Source of the DNA: Selenomonadaceae bacterium
GTDB taxonomy: Bacteria; Bacillota; Negativicutes; Selenomonadales; Selenomonadaceae
Reading direction: 5' to 3'
NCBI GenBank assembly: GCA_017484005.1
Contig: JAFUTY010000051.1
Span: 1 to 64,000, forward strand
Length of the DNA: 64,000 bases
Part shown: piece by piece, positions 56,019 to 64,000 of the stretch
How positions within the stretch are numbered: the first letter of the stretch is position 1
Layout: the number at the start of each line of letters is the position of its first letter
Notes under the pieces: model-generated
What the model saw: the letters and a program-made list of their open reading frames with translations, nothing else
Told to the model about the DNA's origin: nothing
Databases searched by the model: none
Made by a program: the position numbers and the translations under genes

Positions 56019-56564
56019 ATGAAAGCAAAATTTGTCGTGATATTGCTTGCGATATCTATCATTTTGAGCGGATGCGGTTCAGATAATATTTACGTGAGAT
56101 ATTATCATAATCATCCGGATGCAAACATCTGGCGAGACGATCAAATTTTGTTGATTTATGAAGGAGTTGGATCGTTGACTAGACCATTAATGGACGAGAA
56201 TGGAAATATATACGATATCCCTAAGTTTCGCCAAGCTAGTACTGATGCGGACATGGAATTCGTTGACGCTTTTTTTATGAGCATTTTGGAAGTCATTTAT
56301 TTGAGGGAGGAGTTGCATGGATTTATCAACAATATTGTGACAAACAATCTGAAAATGAGTGATTTGACAATTCAAGAAACTCATCGAAAAGAGAGCGAAA
56401 TATACATCTATGAAAAAACTTTTGAAAGAGCAATTCAAGAATATAACAGCCATGAAACTGGATTGAATGAAAATTTTTTCACTCCGACTTATCTTCAACA
56501 AGTTGGCAATGAAATTTACTACACACAATTGAAAGATAAATTTCCCGATGAATATTCTCGGTGA
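56019..56564 (+). CDS. lipoprotein of unknown function, paralogue of the last gene of the operon
   Basis: This 181-residue protein has a lipoprotein signal with lipobox LSGC. The mature part opens VRYYHNHPDANIWRDDQILL and later has HRKESEIYIYEKTFERAIQE. Both segments recur in the protein at 56915-57541, so the two share one domain of about 150 residues. I do not recognise the domain. It is anchored in a membrane by its lipid. Confidence 0.75.
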   Translation: MKAKFVVILLAISIILSGCGSDNIYVRYYHNHPDANIWRDDQILLIYEGVGSLTRPLMDENGNIYDIPKFRQASTDADMEFVDAFFMSILEVIYLREELHGFINNIVTNNLKMSDLTIQETHRKESEIYIYEKTFERAIQEYNSHETGLNENFFTPTYLQQVGNEIYYTQLKDKFPDEYSR

Positions 56565-56576
56565 GGAGGAATTTTT

Positions 56577-56918
56577 ATGGGTTTGATATCTTGCGCTGGA
56601 TGTGCAATTTTGACAACGTTTATTGCGTTCAAAGTTTTCGATTATCCATTTCACAAAGAGGGCGGAAATTTTTTCGAATATACCGAAATGACGTGGATCA
56701 TGTCTATAGCTAATCTTTCATCGATATACCAAATTCGCTACGAGGAAAATATCGTGATTCTTGTAGCAATTATCCTCGGTGGTGCTCTCGGTGGACTGAT
56801 GCTTTGGGTGTTTTATGGAATTGTTGGCATCTTCAATGAAAACCTGTCAAAAATGGAAAGAAAACAAATTGCAATTTTAATAATTATCGTATTGAATGTT
56901 TTGGGGATGATTTTTTGA
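56577..56918 (+). CDS. small membrane protein of unknown function
   Basis: This 113-residue protein has three hydrophobic segments, at about 3-20, 58-85 and 95-113, and short soluble loops. GAGGAGG precedes ATG 56577. It ends with the next start overlapping its stop by four bases. It has no known domain. Confidence 0.68.
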   Translation: MGLISCAGCAILTTFIAFKVFDYPFHKEGGNFFEYTEMTWIMSIANLSSIYQIRYEENIVILVAIILGGALGGLMLWVFYGIVGIFNENLSKMERKQIAILIIIVLNVLGMIF

Positions 56919-57541
56919 ACGATCTTTTGAAATATGTAAAAAATTTTGCATTCTACATCGCGCTATTTTTCGGAGTTCAAATACTCACGCGAATTTTGTT
57001 GACGTGGCAATTAAATGATTATTACGTTGCGCATAAATTTATCAGCATTCTCGTCGCGGCAATTGTTATAGGGATCGTTTTCTATTTCAGACAACCGAAG
57101 GCTAATGTTCAGATACAATATTATCGCAAATATCCCAAGCTTAATATTTGGCGCGATGATCAATTGTTTCTGATTTACAAGGGAATTGGAAAAATCGATG
57201 CTAGCGATCCTCAATCGGCTTTCAAAGAGTTGAATATTCGAGAACCTATCACTGACGCCGATAAAGAGTTTATCGAAAAATTGTTTCTATCTAAAATTCA
57301 TATTTTGGAACTTCGAGCCGATTTGTGCGAAGAAATCAATGAGGCAATCAAGCTCAATAGATCGATGAATAAACTGATGGCAAAATCAGTTCATCGCAAA
57401 GAAACTGATGTCTATGTTTATGAAAAAATTTTTGAAAGAGCGATTCGAGATTTCAATCAACACAAAAATGGATTGGATCAAAATTTCTTAGATGTGGATT
57501 ATATCAAAAAAGTTGGGAATGAAATTTATCCACACGAATAA
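56915..57541 (+). CDS. membrane-anchored protein of unknown function, paralogue of the lipoprotein at 56019
   Basis: This 208-residue protein has two N-terminal membrane helices (about 8-28 and 40-58), then a domain opening IQYYRKYPKLNIWRDDQLFL and containing HRKETDVYVYEKIFERAI. That matches the lipoprotein upstream, so the same domain is anchored in two ways. The start is TTG 56915 with GGGGATG upstream and a four-base overlap with the previous gene. Possibly a heteromeric envelope complex; inference only. Confidence 0.75.
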   Translation: MNDLLKYVKNFAFYIALFFGVQILTRILLTWQLNDYYVAHKFISILVAAIVIGIVFYFRQPKANVQIQYYRKYPKLNIWRDDQLFLIYKGIGKIDASDPQSAFKELNIREPITDADKEFIEKLFLSKIHILELRADLCEEINEAIKLNRSMNKLMAKSVHRKETDVYVYEKIFERAIRDFNQHKNGLDQNFLDVDYIKKVGNEIYPHE

Positions 57542-57581
57542 AAAAAGATCCCCGATCATTTTCAGATCGAGGATCTTTTTT
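57541..57581 (+). terminator. bidirectional intrinsic terminator
   Basis: A stem with one mismatch (57541-57557 with 57565-57581), A-rich before and T-rich after, lies between the convergent membrane operon and the SH3-domain gene. Confidence 0.85.
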
Positions 57582-58662
57582 ATTTCCGGATTTCTCCAAC
57601 GCTCGTTGTCCATTGAAGAATACTTGAGCCTTTGGAATTTAAAAAATCGAGATTTGAAATCACGACGCGATCGATTGAATTTTTCGTTCGAATTCCATAT
57701 TCGTCAAATGTGAAATAGGCATCGAGCGATTGAATCACAATCGGTTTGTTTGAATCCATTCCGAGAAACATCATCGCATGTCCTGGTGCAAAAATTATTG
57801 CTCCAGGTCTTGCAACTGAAATTCGAGTTGATTTTTCAGCGGGCGAGAGATTTGTGAACTGCATTCGAATCGGCAAAGCTCGCTCCTGTCGATAATCTCG
57901 AGGCAGCTCCAATCCCATCGTTCGATAAACTGCCGCGGTGAATTCATATGAATCAAGTTGATTGTCGCCGAGACATTGAATCGCCTGCCGAATGAAATTG
58001 TTTTCCGTGCAATCGAGATAGCCAAGATGAATTGAATCATCGTCATTGATTCGCACGGGGATTTCATTGAGCGTTTGATTCACATCGAAAATCATTCGCG
58101 CGATGTATTTTCCAGATTTTGCGTCGAATGACTGAATTGGAATTTTTGATCCCATTCGAAATTCGATTTGGAAAGAGCTTCCGATGTTGACGATTTTTTT
58201 ATTGGAAGTCACGACGAGAAATTTTTCCGGCTCGAGAAATTTCAGCCAGGTCTCGCGATTTGTGAATGAAACCGCTCGAGCATTAATCCATCCCGCAAGA
58301 TCCTTCGTCTCGATTCTATAAAAAGTTCCCTCGGGATTTTTTTCCAAAACTACAATCGGTTCGAGAGGATCTAGCGTTTTGAATTCGAGATCTGGATTCG
58401 GCTCGGATCTCAATTCTGCAGATTCAGACGTCACGGCGAATTGAACATTTTCATCGTCGTAAGATTTGAGCGCGTTGAATTGAAATCGAGAATTGATTTG
58501 TGAAATTTCTTCTTGAGTTAAAAGAATCTGCTCGCCATCTGAATTTTTAGAGATCCAAAATTCCGTGCGCGATCGATCGTCATGAATTTCGACTGGATCA
58601 AATGCAAATGATCGAGCTGTCAATAAAATCAATGCGGCGATCGTCAAAAAAATTTTTTTCAT
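57580..58662 (-). CDS. exported SH3b / NlpC-P60-like protein with a lost catalytic cysteine
   Basis: This 360-residue protein has a signal peptide (about 1-20), one or two SH3b-like domains (residues about 70-205) and a C-terminal NlpC/P60-like domain. Where the family has the catalytic Cys in a D-C-S-G motif, this protein reads DSYEFT at 237-242, so Cys is replaced by Ser238. The following VYRTMGLELPRDYRQE and the His in PGHAMMFLG (H295) are kept. It may bind but not cut peptidoglycan. Its start overlaps the upstream gene by four bases. Confidence 0.8.
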   Translation of the reverse strand: MKKIFLTIAALILLTARSFAFDPVEIHDDRSRTEFWISKNSDGEQILLTQEEISQINSRFQFNALKSYDDENVQFAVTSESAELRSEPNPDLEFKTLDPLEPIVVLEKNPEGTFYRIETKDLAGWINARAVSFTNRETWLKFLEPEKFLVVTSNKKIVNIGSSFQIEFRMGSKIPIQSFDAKSGKYIARMIFDVNQTLNEIPVRINDDDSIHLGYLDCTENNFIRQAIQCLGDNQLDSYEFTAAVYRTMGLELPRDYRQERALPIRMQFTNLSPAEKSTRISVARPGAIIFAPGHAMMFLGMDSNKPIVIQSLDAYFTFDEYGIRTKNSIDRVVISNLDFLNSKGSSILQWTTSVGEIRK

Positions 58663-58850
58663 GCTTGAATATCGACGAGAGTTCCGAGATTTGGATCGAC
58701 TGCATCGACTGCGATCTCCTCGAGCAGATCTGATGTGCTTGCAACTTGAGCATTCATCGCCTCTTTCAACACTGCAACTCCGAGATTCTGCTCGACTCTC
58801 TGCTGCGACATCGAAACTGACAACGCCGCGATGCTCATGTAATCATCCAT
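58659..58850 (-). CDS. YjfB-family putative motility protein
   Basis: This 63-residue protein matches the YjfB family (IAALSVSMSQQRVEQNLGVAVLKEAMN region), a small protein often found with motility genes but of unknown mechanism. The start is ATG 58850 behind AAAGGAGTG. The stop overlaps the start of the SH3 gene by four bases. With the chemoreceptor at 8048 it supports a motile organism. Confidence 0.85.
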   Translation of the reverse strand: MDDYMSIAALSVSMSQQRVEQNLGVAVLKEAMNAQVASTSDLLEEIAVDAVDPNLGTLVDIQA

Positions 58851-58864
58851 TGATAACACTCCTT

Positions 58865-60688
58865 TCAAAACCACTTTCGAGCGTTTTTAGCATTGCGCCC
58901 GCGAATTGTTCGATCGAGGATCATTTTTCTTAATCGAATATGTCCCGGCGTAACTTCAACCAATTCATCCTCTTTGATGTATTCGAGAGCCTGTTCGAGC
59001 GACAGAATTTTCGGCGGAGTCAATCGAATCGCTTCATCTGATGCAGTTGTTCGCATATTCGAGGCATGTTTTGCTTTGCAGGGATTGATATCCATATCCA
59101 TTTCGCGAGTATTTTCGCCGATGATCATTCCTTCATAAACCATTTGTCCCGGCGAGATAAACATCGTTCCGCGATCTTGCAGCGTGAAAATTCCATATCC
59201 AGTCGTTTCGCCTTCTTCAAATGCAACTAGAGATCCTCGCGTGCGCCCTGGAATATCGCCTTTATATGGAACATAGCCGTGGAAAATGTGATTCATGATT
59301 CCATTTCCCTTGGTGTTCGTCAAGAGTTCAGATCGAAATCCAATCAATCCGCGCGCGGGAATGACAAATTCCATTCGCATATATCCCGACAGCTCGCTCA
59401 TATTCAGAAGTTCAGCTTTCCGTCGACCGAGCGATTCCATGACTGTTCCCATATATTCCTGCGGAACTTCGACAGTCAAATTTTCCATCGGCTCGCATTT
59501 TTGTCCATTGATCGTCTTATAAACGACTTCCGGCTTGCCAACTTGCAATTCATAACCTTCGCGACGCATCGTTTCAATCAAAATCGAAAGATGTAATTCG
59601 CCGCGTCCAGAGACTTTGAAAACTTCCGTTGAATCAGTCGGCTCAACTCTCAACGCGACATTCGTTTCAGCCTCTTTGAAAAGTCGATCGCGAATGTGTC
59701 GGCTCGTTACAAATTGACCATCTCGACCAGCGAAGGGACTCGTATTAACTCCAAAAGTCATTTGCAAAGTCGGCTCATCGATTTTGATCGACGGAAGAGC
59801 TTCTGGAGCGTCAGCATCTGCAACTGTGTCGCCGATTCGCACTGAACCTAATCCAGTCAACGCAACGATTTCGCCCATCGATGCAGATTCAACTTCCGCG
59901 CGAGATAATCCTTGATAAGTGAAAACTTTTCCGACTTTTGATTTTGTCGATTGATCCCCATTGATCAAAATTACATTCTGATTCGGAAAAATTTTGCCGC
60001 GCTGAATTCTTCCAATCGCAACTCTACCAACATAATCATCTGCCTCGACGGTTGTCACCATCATCTGCAGCGTTCCATCGGGATCTCCTTCCGGCGCAGG
60101 AATTTTTTCAATGATCGTGTCGAGCAATGGTTTTAGATCCTCAGAATCATCTTCCATTTTTAAATGCGCGATTCCAGTTCGAGCCGATGTGTAAATCACT
60201 GGAAAATCGAGCTGATCGTCATTCGCATCGAGCTCCATGAACAATTCGAGCACTTCATCTTCGACATCCTCGACGCGCTGATCTGGACGATCGATTTTGT
60301 TTATCACGACAATCGGTTTCAATTTCTGCTCGAGAGCTTTTCTCAAAACATATTTCGTCTGTGGCATTGGTCCTTCAAATGCATCGACGAGCAATAAAAC
60401 TCCATCAACCATATTCAGAACGCGCTCAACTTCTCCACCGAAATCAGCATGTCCTGGCGTATCGACGATGTTGATTTTGATTCCGTTGTAAAGAATTGCT
60501 GTATTTTTCGAGAGAATTGTGATTCCACGTTCGCGCTCGAGATCATTTGAATCCATGACTCTTTCAGCGACTTGCTCATTCGCGCGGAAGATGTGACTCT
60601 GTTTCAACATTGCATCGACGAGAGTAGTTTTGCCATGGTCAACGTGCGCAATGATTGCGATGTTTCGAATTTTTTCATTGATACTCAA
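58865..60688 (-). CDS. typA: ribosome-associated GTPase TypA/BipA
   Basis: This 607-residue elongation-factor-like GTPase has G1 AHVDHGKTT near residue 11, G3 [13 protein letters not shown]4 NKIDRP, an EF-G-like domain II, domain V and the BipA-specific C-terminal domain ([16 protein letters not shown]). It acts in ribosome assembly and stress adaptation. It starts at TTG 60688 behind GGAGGA, overlapping the stop of the phosphonopyruvate decarboxylase gene by four bases, which makes it the last or next gene of the phosphonate operon. Confidence 0.95.
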   Translation of the reverse strand: MSINEKIRNIAIIAHVDHGKTTLVDAMLKQSHIFRANEQVAERVMDSNDLERERGITILSKNTAILYNGIKINIVDTPGHADFGGEVERVLNMVDGVLLLVDAFEGPMPQTKYVLRKALEQKLKPIVVINKIDRPDQRVEDVEDEVLELFMELDANDDQLDFPVIYTSARTGIAHLKMEDDSEDLKPLLDTIIEKIPAPEGDPDGTLQMMVTTVEADDYVGRVAIGRIQRGKIFPNQNVILINGDQSTKSKVGKVFTYQGLSRAEVESASMGEIVALTGLGSVRIGDTVADADAPEALPSIKIDEPTLQMTFGVNTSPFAGRDGQFVTSRHIRDRLFKEAETNVALRVEPTDSTEVFKVSGRGELHLSILIETMRREGYELQVGKPEVVYKTINGQKCEPMENLTVEVPQEYMGTVMESLGRRKAELLNMSELSGYMRMEFVIPARGLIGFRSELLTNTKGNGIMNHIFHGYVPYKGDIPGRTRGSLVAFEEGETTGYGIFTLQDRGTMFISPGQMVYEGMIIGENTREMDMDINPCKAKHASNMRTTASDEAIRLTPPKILSLEQALEYIKEDELVEVTPGHIRLRKMILDRTIRGRNAKNARKWF

Positions 60689-61758
60689 TCTGATTCCTCC
60701 AAAAATTTCATGAATGCAAGTTTGTTTTCGAGTGGTGAAGCTGCTGGTCTGCCGAGATTTTTTCGAGATCCAATCGAGCAACGAATCTCGATGAAACTCA
60801 ATTTGTTTTGAGATCTGATTTCTTCGAGAATTTTGGTGAGATCCTCCTCACGATCAATTCGTCGAATGATTTCATATCCAGATCCTCTCGCAATTGATTC
60901 GAGATCCAAACTTTTAGCGACAGTTGGCATTCCTCCGACAGATTCATGCGCTCCATTATTCAACACGACATGAATCAAATTTTGCGGCTTGATCGATCCC
61001 AAAATTGCGAGCGATCCCATATGCATTAAAAGAGATCCATCGCCATCGAGACACCAGATTTTTCGATTCGGTTTTTGAATTGCGATTCCCAGCGCGATTG
61101 AGGATGCATGTCCCATCGAGCCGACTGTCAAAAAATCGTGAGAATGATCAGTTCGATTTTCAAAGACTTCTCGAGAAATTTTTCCAGTCGTTGAAACAAT
61201 GACATCATTGCGAGAAATTTTCAAGATTGATTTGATAGCAGTTTCGCGATTGATTCCATTTGAATTTTCATAGCTTCGCGATTCATATTCCAGAGATCCC
61301 TTGCAAATCACCAATGCAGATCGCCGCGAGAGTTTTGGAATCTCGACAGTTTCCTTCCTTATAATATGCGTCTCGAAATCCATTGTTTTGAGCAAATCGA
61401 GTGTCACCAATCCCTGATGTGCATGCTGCGGTTCATCGGGAATTCCAGGTTCACCGCGCCAGCCGATTATCAAAATCAGCGGCAGATCATAAACTTTTTC
61501 GCTCGATAGAGACAGAATTGGATTGACGATGTTTCCCTCTCCAGAATTTTGCAGATATACAACTGGAGTTTTTCCAGTCGCAAGATGATATCCCGCTGCG
61601 ATTCCGATGCAATTTCCCTCGTTCGCCGCGATTATATGATGTTTCGAATCGATTCCATATGTATCGAGGAGGTAACTGCATAGCGGTTTGAGTTGAGAAT
61701 CTGGAACTCCAACAAAAAAATCTGAATTCAATTTTCGAATTAGATCTGTGACTTTCAT
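60685..61758 (-). CDS. aepY: phosphonopyruvate decarboxylase
   Basis: This 357-residue thiamin-diphosphate enzyme decarboxylates phosphonopyruvate to phosphonoacetaldehyde, the step that pulls the PEP mutase reaction forward. Both halves are present: the N-terminal pyrimidine domain with FVGVPDSQLKPLCSYL and ANEGNCIGIAAGY, and the C-terminal TPP domain with GDGSLLMHMGSLAILG and NNGAHESVGGMPT. It overlaps the alcohol dehydrogenase by four bases and typA by four bases. Confidence 0.94.
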   Translation of the reverse strand: MKVTDLIRKLNSDFFVGVPDSQLKPLCSYLLDTYGIDSKHHIIAANEGNCIGIAAGYHLATGKTPVVYLQNSGEGNIVNPILSLSSEKVYDLPLILIIGWRGEPGIPDEPQHAHQGLVTLDLLKTMDFETHIIRKETVEIPKLSRRSALVICKGSLEYESRSYENSNGINRETAIKSILKISRNDVIVSTTGKISREVFENRTDHSHDFLTVGSMGHASSIALGIAIQKPNRKIWCLDGDGSLLMHMGSLAILGSIKPQNLIHVVLNNGAHESVGGMPTVAKSLDLESIARGSGYEIIRRIDREEDLTKILEEIRSQNKLSFIEIRCSIGSRKNLGRPAASPLENKLAFMKFLEESD

Positions 61759-62819
61759 TCGCTCATCTCCCGATACAAATTTTTCAGCGTTTCATGCTCA
61801 AGTCGAATCGGGTGATTTTTTATTCGAATTGGATTCACGGAACTTGCGAGTATCTCGATTTGATCTTCGGAAAGTTTTCGAGTAAGTCTGATTTTCCATT
61901 CATCGAGAATTTTTGTGAATTGATTCATCGTCGGCTCGAGCTTTTCAAAAATTTTTTCTAAATATTTTTCGCCGCGAGGATCAATGCAAAGTTTCAAATG
62001 ATCTTTCATGAAATTCCAAAGCACTCGATCGCAAATCGCGACAGATTCTCCATGCGACAATCCAAATTCGCTCGTGAGTTTGTAACTCATTGCATGTCCC
62101 GCCGTCGTTTGAGAAATATTGATCGCGCGTCCTGCAAGATTCGAGGCGAGGAGCATTTCATCGAGCTTTCGATTCTCCAAATATTCCTCGTAATTTTCCA
62201 AAATCGTTCGGATCGATTCCGCCGAATATTTTTGAGATTCATCAGTCGAATTCACTGACCACGTCGATTCAATCGCATGGCACAACGCGTCGAGCATCGA
62301 GACTTTGCGCTGTCGATCTGATAATGATTCGAGCGTTGTCGGATCTAGAAAGACTGCATCGGGCAAAATCGAATCGTCAGTAAGAGATTGTTTGACTCCA
62401 TCTTTATAAACCACAGCGAATCGAGTTGATTCAGATCCAGAGCCGGCTGTCGTTGGAATTGCTAGCAGTGGATTTTTATATTTCAAATGACCTTCCGCAT
62501 ACAGTTTGATTCCCTTGGCAACATCGATAGCACTTCCGCCACCGATTGCAACGATCAGATCGAATTTTTTCTTTCGATATTCCTCGACGCCGAGATTCAC
62601 TGATTCGATTCGAGGATTCGGCTCAAAATTCGTGAATGACACTGATTCAAGATCTAAAAATGGATGCTCGCTTGGAGTTTCAGTTTGAAATGTTTCTACA
62701 AACGATTTCCAAATCTTGAGATGTCGGGCGGAATTTCCATGAACGATGAAAATTTTTCGAGCGTCTACAGATTCTAAAAATTGATCGAGTTCCTTGTAAT
62801 TTCTCAAAAATTCCTGCAT
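61755..62819 (-). CDS. iron-containing alcohol dehydrogenase, probable phosphonoacetaldehyde reductase
   Basis: This 354-residue group III dehydrogenase has the NAD(P)-binding GGGSAIDVAKG motif and the metal ligands in DALCHAIES (Asp and His) and FGLSHGESVA (His). Placed between PEP mutase and phosphonopyruvate decarboxylase genes, it most likely reduces phosphonoacetaldehyde to 2-hydroxyethylphosphonate, the reaction known for PhpC-type enzymes. Context rather than sequence gives this specificity. It starts one base after the upstream gene stops. Confidence 0.88.
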   Translation of the reverse strand: MQEFLRNYKELDQFLESVDARKIFIVHGNSARHLKIWKSFVETFQTETPSEHPFLDLESVSFTNFEPNPRIESVNLGVEEYRKKKFDLIVAIGGGSAIDVAKGIKLYAEGHLKYKNPLLAIPTTAGSGSESTRFAVVYKDGVKQSLTDDSILPDAVFLDPTTLESLSDRQRKVSMLDALCHAIESTWSVNSTDESQKYSAESIRTILENYEEYLENRKLDEMLLASNLAGRAINISQTTAGHAMSYKLTSEFGLSHGESVAICDRVLWNFMKDHLKLCIDPRGEKYLEKIFEKLEPTMNQFTKILDEWKIRLTRKLSEDQIEILASSVNPIRIKNHPIRLEHETLKNLYREMSE

Positions 62820-64000
62820 TCATTCGCCCTCCGGAATCAGTCGAATTATATCTTTGAACGGCATCAGATCCTCGTCACATTCGAGCGACCGATGATTCTC
62901 CAAAATTTTTCGAGCTGTTTTTTGAGCCGCTAAAACTTCTGCGCGAATCAAATGATTTGCATAAATAACGACATTGACTCCGCGAGATTTGAACTCCTCT
63001 TCCGTGACAGAATTGAAACTCGTCGGAACTACAACGATGTATGTTGTCGAATTTTTAGCTCTGAATTTTTCTACAAACTCGAAAATCTCCGCTGGATCTT
63101 TCTTCCGGCTGTGAATCATTATCGCATCTGCTCCCGCATCGACAAATGCAAACGCTCGATTCAATGCATCATCCATTCCCCGCTCGAGAATCAAACTCTC
63201 GATTCTTGCGCAAATCATGAACTCGCGAGATTTTTGAGCCTTTTTACCTGCGCGAATCTTTTCCGAAAAATTTTCGATCGAATCTTGAGTCTGTTTGACT
63301 TCCGTTCCAAATAGAGAATTTTTCTTGAGCCCAGTTTTATCTTCGATTATCACCATCGAGACACCAATTTTTTCGAGCGACCGAACTGAATAAACAAAAT
63401 GCTCAGTCTTTCCACCAGTATCGAGATCGAAAATGATTGGTTTTGTCGATGCTTCAGTTATATCGTTGACGATTCGAAGCCGCGATGTGAGATCGACCAA
63501 TTCGATATCCGGCTTGCCTTTAGATGTTGAATCGCAGAGTGACGAGCACCAGATCGCGTCGAATTTATGAGCCCCGCCATCTTGATATACGACGGAATTT
63601 TCAACGATCAATCCAGTTAATCCATCGTGAGCCTCCATCGCTGTGATTAAACCTTTCATCTCGATCAACTTCCGGAGCATTCCGCGGCGAAAATCTGGAA
63701 GTGATATCGAATCGCGAGCTCTCGATTCAATGCTGGCAAATCGATCGTCTTTGGAATATGGAAATTCGACGAGCCTCCCGCCATATTCCGCGAGGAGAGA
63801 TACAACTTCATCGCGCAATGGTCGCTGAAATCCAGATCGCCAATCGTCGCCATGAACTACATAAGTTGGATGAAATTTTTCAATACTCGATTTGCAGCTT
63901 AACTCAGTCTGCTCAACGACTTTATAAACTCCCGAAATATTTTCGAACATCATCTTTCGTTCAGCCGTCGAGAGAATCGGAAATCTTTTATAACTCGCGA
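62820..64000 (-). CDS. cytidylyltransferase / phosphoenolpyruvate mutase fusion, partial at the window edge
   Basis: The frame is open to the end of the window, so the N-terminus is missing. The first part (beginning SYKRFPILSTAERK, then VVHGDDWRSGFQRPLRDEV) is the C-terminal half of a TagD-like nucleotidyltransferase domain. The rest is a PEP mutase barrel with the active-site IIEDKTGLKKNSLFG and FDLDTGG. PEP mutase makes the C-P bond of phosphonopyruvate, and the fused domain probably activates the end product with CTP. An ATG at 63953 is not needed as a start. The operon would decorate a lipid, glycan or protein with a phosphonate. Confidence 0.9.
   Translation of the reverse strand, partial: ASYKRFPILSTAERKMMFENISGVYKVVEQTELSCKSSIEKFHPTYVVHGDDWRSGFQRPLRDEVVSLLAEYGGRLVEFPYSKDDRFASIESRARDSISLPDFRRGMLRKLIEMKGLITAMEAHDGLTGLIVENSVVYQDGGAHKFDAIWCSSLCDSTSKGKPDIELVDLTSRLRIVNDITEASTKPIIFDLDTGGKTEHFVYSVRSLEKIGVSMVIIEDKTGLKKNSLFGTEVKQTQDSIENFSEKIRAGKKAQKSREFMICARIESLILERGMDDALNRAFAFVDAGADAIMIHSRKKDPAEIFEFVEKFRAKNSTTYIVVVPTSFNSVTEEEFKSRGVNVVIYANHLIRAEVLAAQKTARKILENHRSLECDEDLMPFKDIIRLIPEGE

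Noticed and set aside
63953-63955. ATG at 63953 as the start of a plain PEP mutase
   Set aside because: The frame continues upstream to the window edge with sequence of a cytidylyltransferase domain, so this ATG is internal.

Overview
The window is AT-rich, gene-dense bacterial DNA with strong GGAGG-type ribosome binding sites, many TTG starts and GATC-rich intrinsic terminators. Firmicutes-like content (YjfB-type protein, large acyl-CoA dehydratase activase, CbxX-type AAA+ protein, amino-acid ABC lipoproteins) appears with many signal peptides ending in A-x-A. This suggests an anaerobic, probably motile low-GC Firmicute, perhaps a Negativicute (Selenomonas-like). That assignment is inference; no rRNA or marker set is present. 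No gene-free stretch exceeds about 300 bases.

Layout. 1-4,060: tail of one 6-phospho-beta-glucosidase, a NYN-domain protein, a small basic protein, a DMT exporter, a complete second 6-phospho-beta-glucosidase and a hotdog thioesterase. 4,064-7,216: a five-gene minus-strand cassette (GTPase, membrane-anchored protein, three helical proteins) whose promoter has a 12-base C tract between its -35 and -10 boxes, the architecture of a phase-variable promoter. 7,240-12,352: a possible toxin-antitoxin pair, a chemoreceptor, a MarR regulator, an MBL hydrolase and class II aldolase. 12,558-17,563: glycosyltransferase/methyltransferase genes (one apparently frameshifted), rsmD, coaD, an exported protein and a coiled-coil protein. 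17,585-20,660: larB-larC and an aldo/keto reductase. 20,671-25,530: a type III restriction-modification system.

25,591-28,251: rpmF and a folate operon ending in an HPPK-DHFR fusion. 28,268-32,796 (minus): rpsO, metA between two related exported proteins, a PHP phosphatase and a HAD phosphatase. 32,928-42,005: pnp, small genes, tRNA-Lys(CTT), a 1,423-residue activase-like protein and a YigZ protein. 42,049-46,672: an exported TPR protein, rpiB, a tandem AAA+ protein and a zinc-ribbon protein. 46,692-54,643: eight consecutive paralogous amino-acid-binding lipoproteins, then one permease and one ATPase. 54,777-57,581: a six-gene membrane operon of unknown role. 57,580-64,000 (minus): a YjfB-like protein, an SH3/NlpC-like protein lacking its catalytic Cys, and a phosphonate operon (cytidylyltransferase-PEP mutase, alcohol dehydrogenase, phosphonopyruvate decarboxylase) translationally coupled to typA.

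The strongest candidates for something undescribed are the GTPase cassette with its apparent phase-variable promoter, the eight-receptor ABC transporter, the HPPK-DHFR fusion and the six-gene membrane operon.
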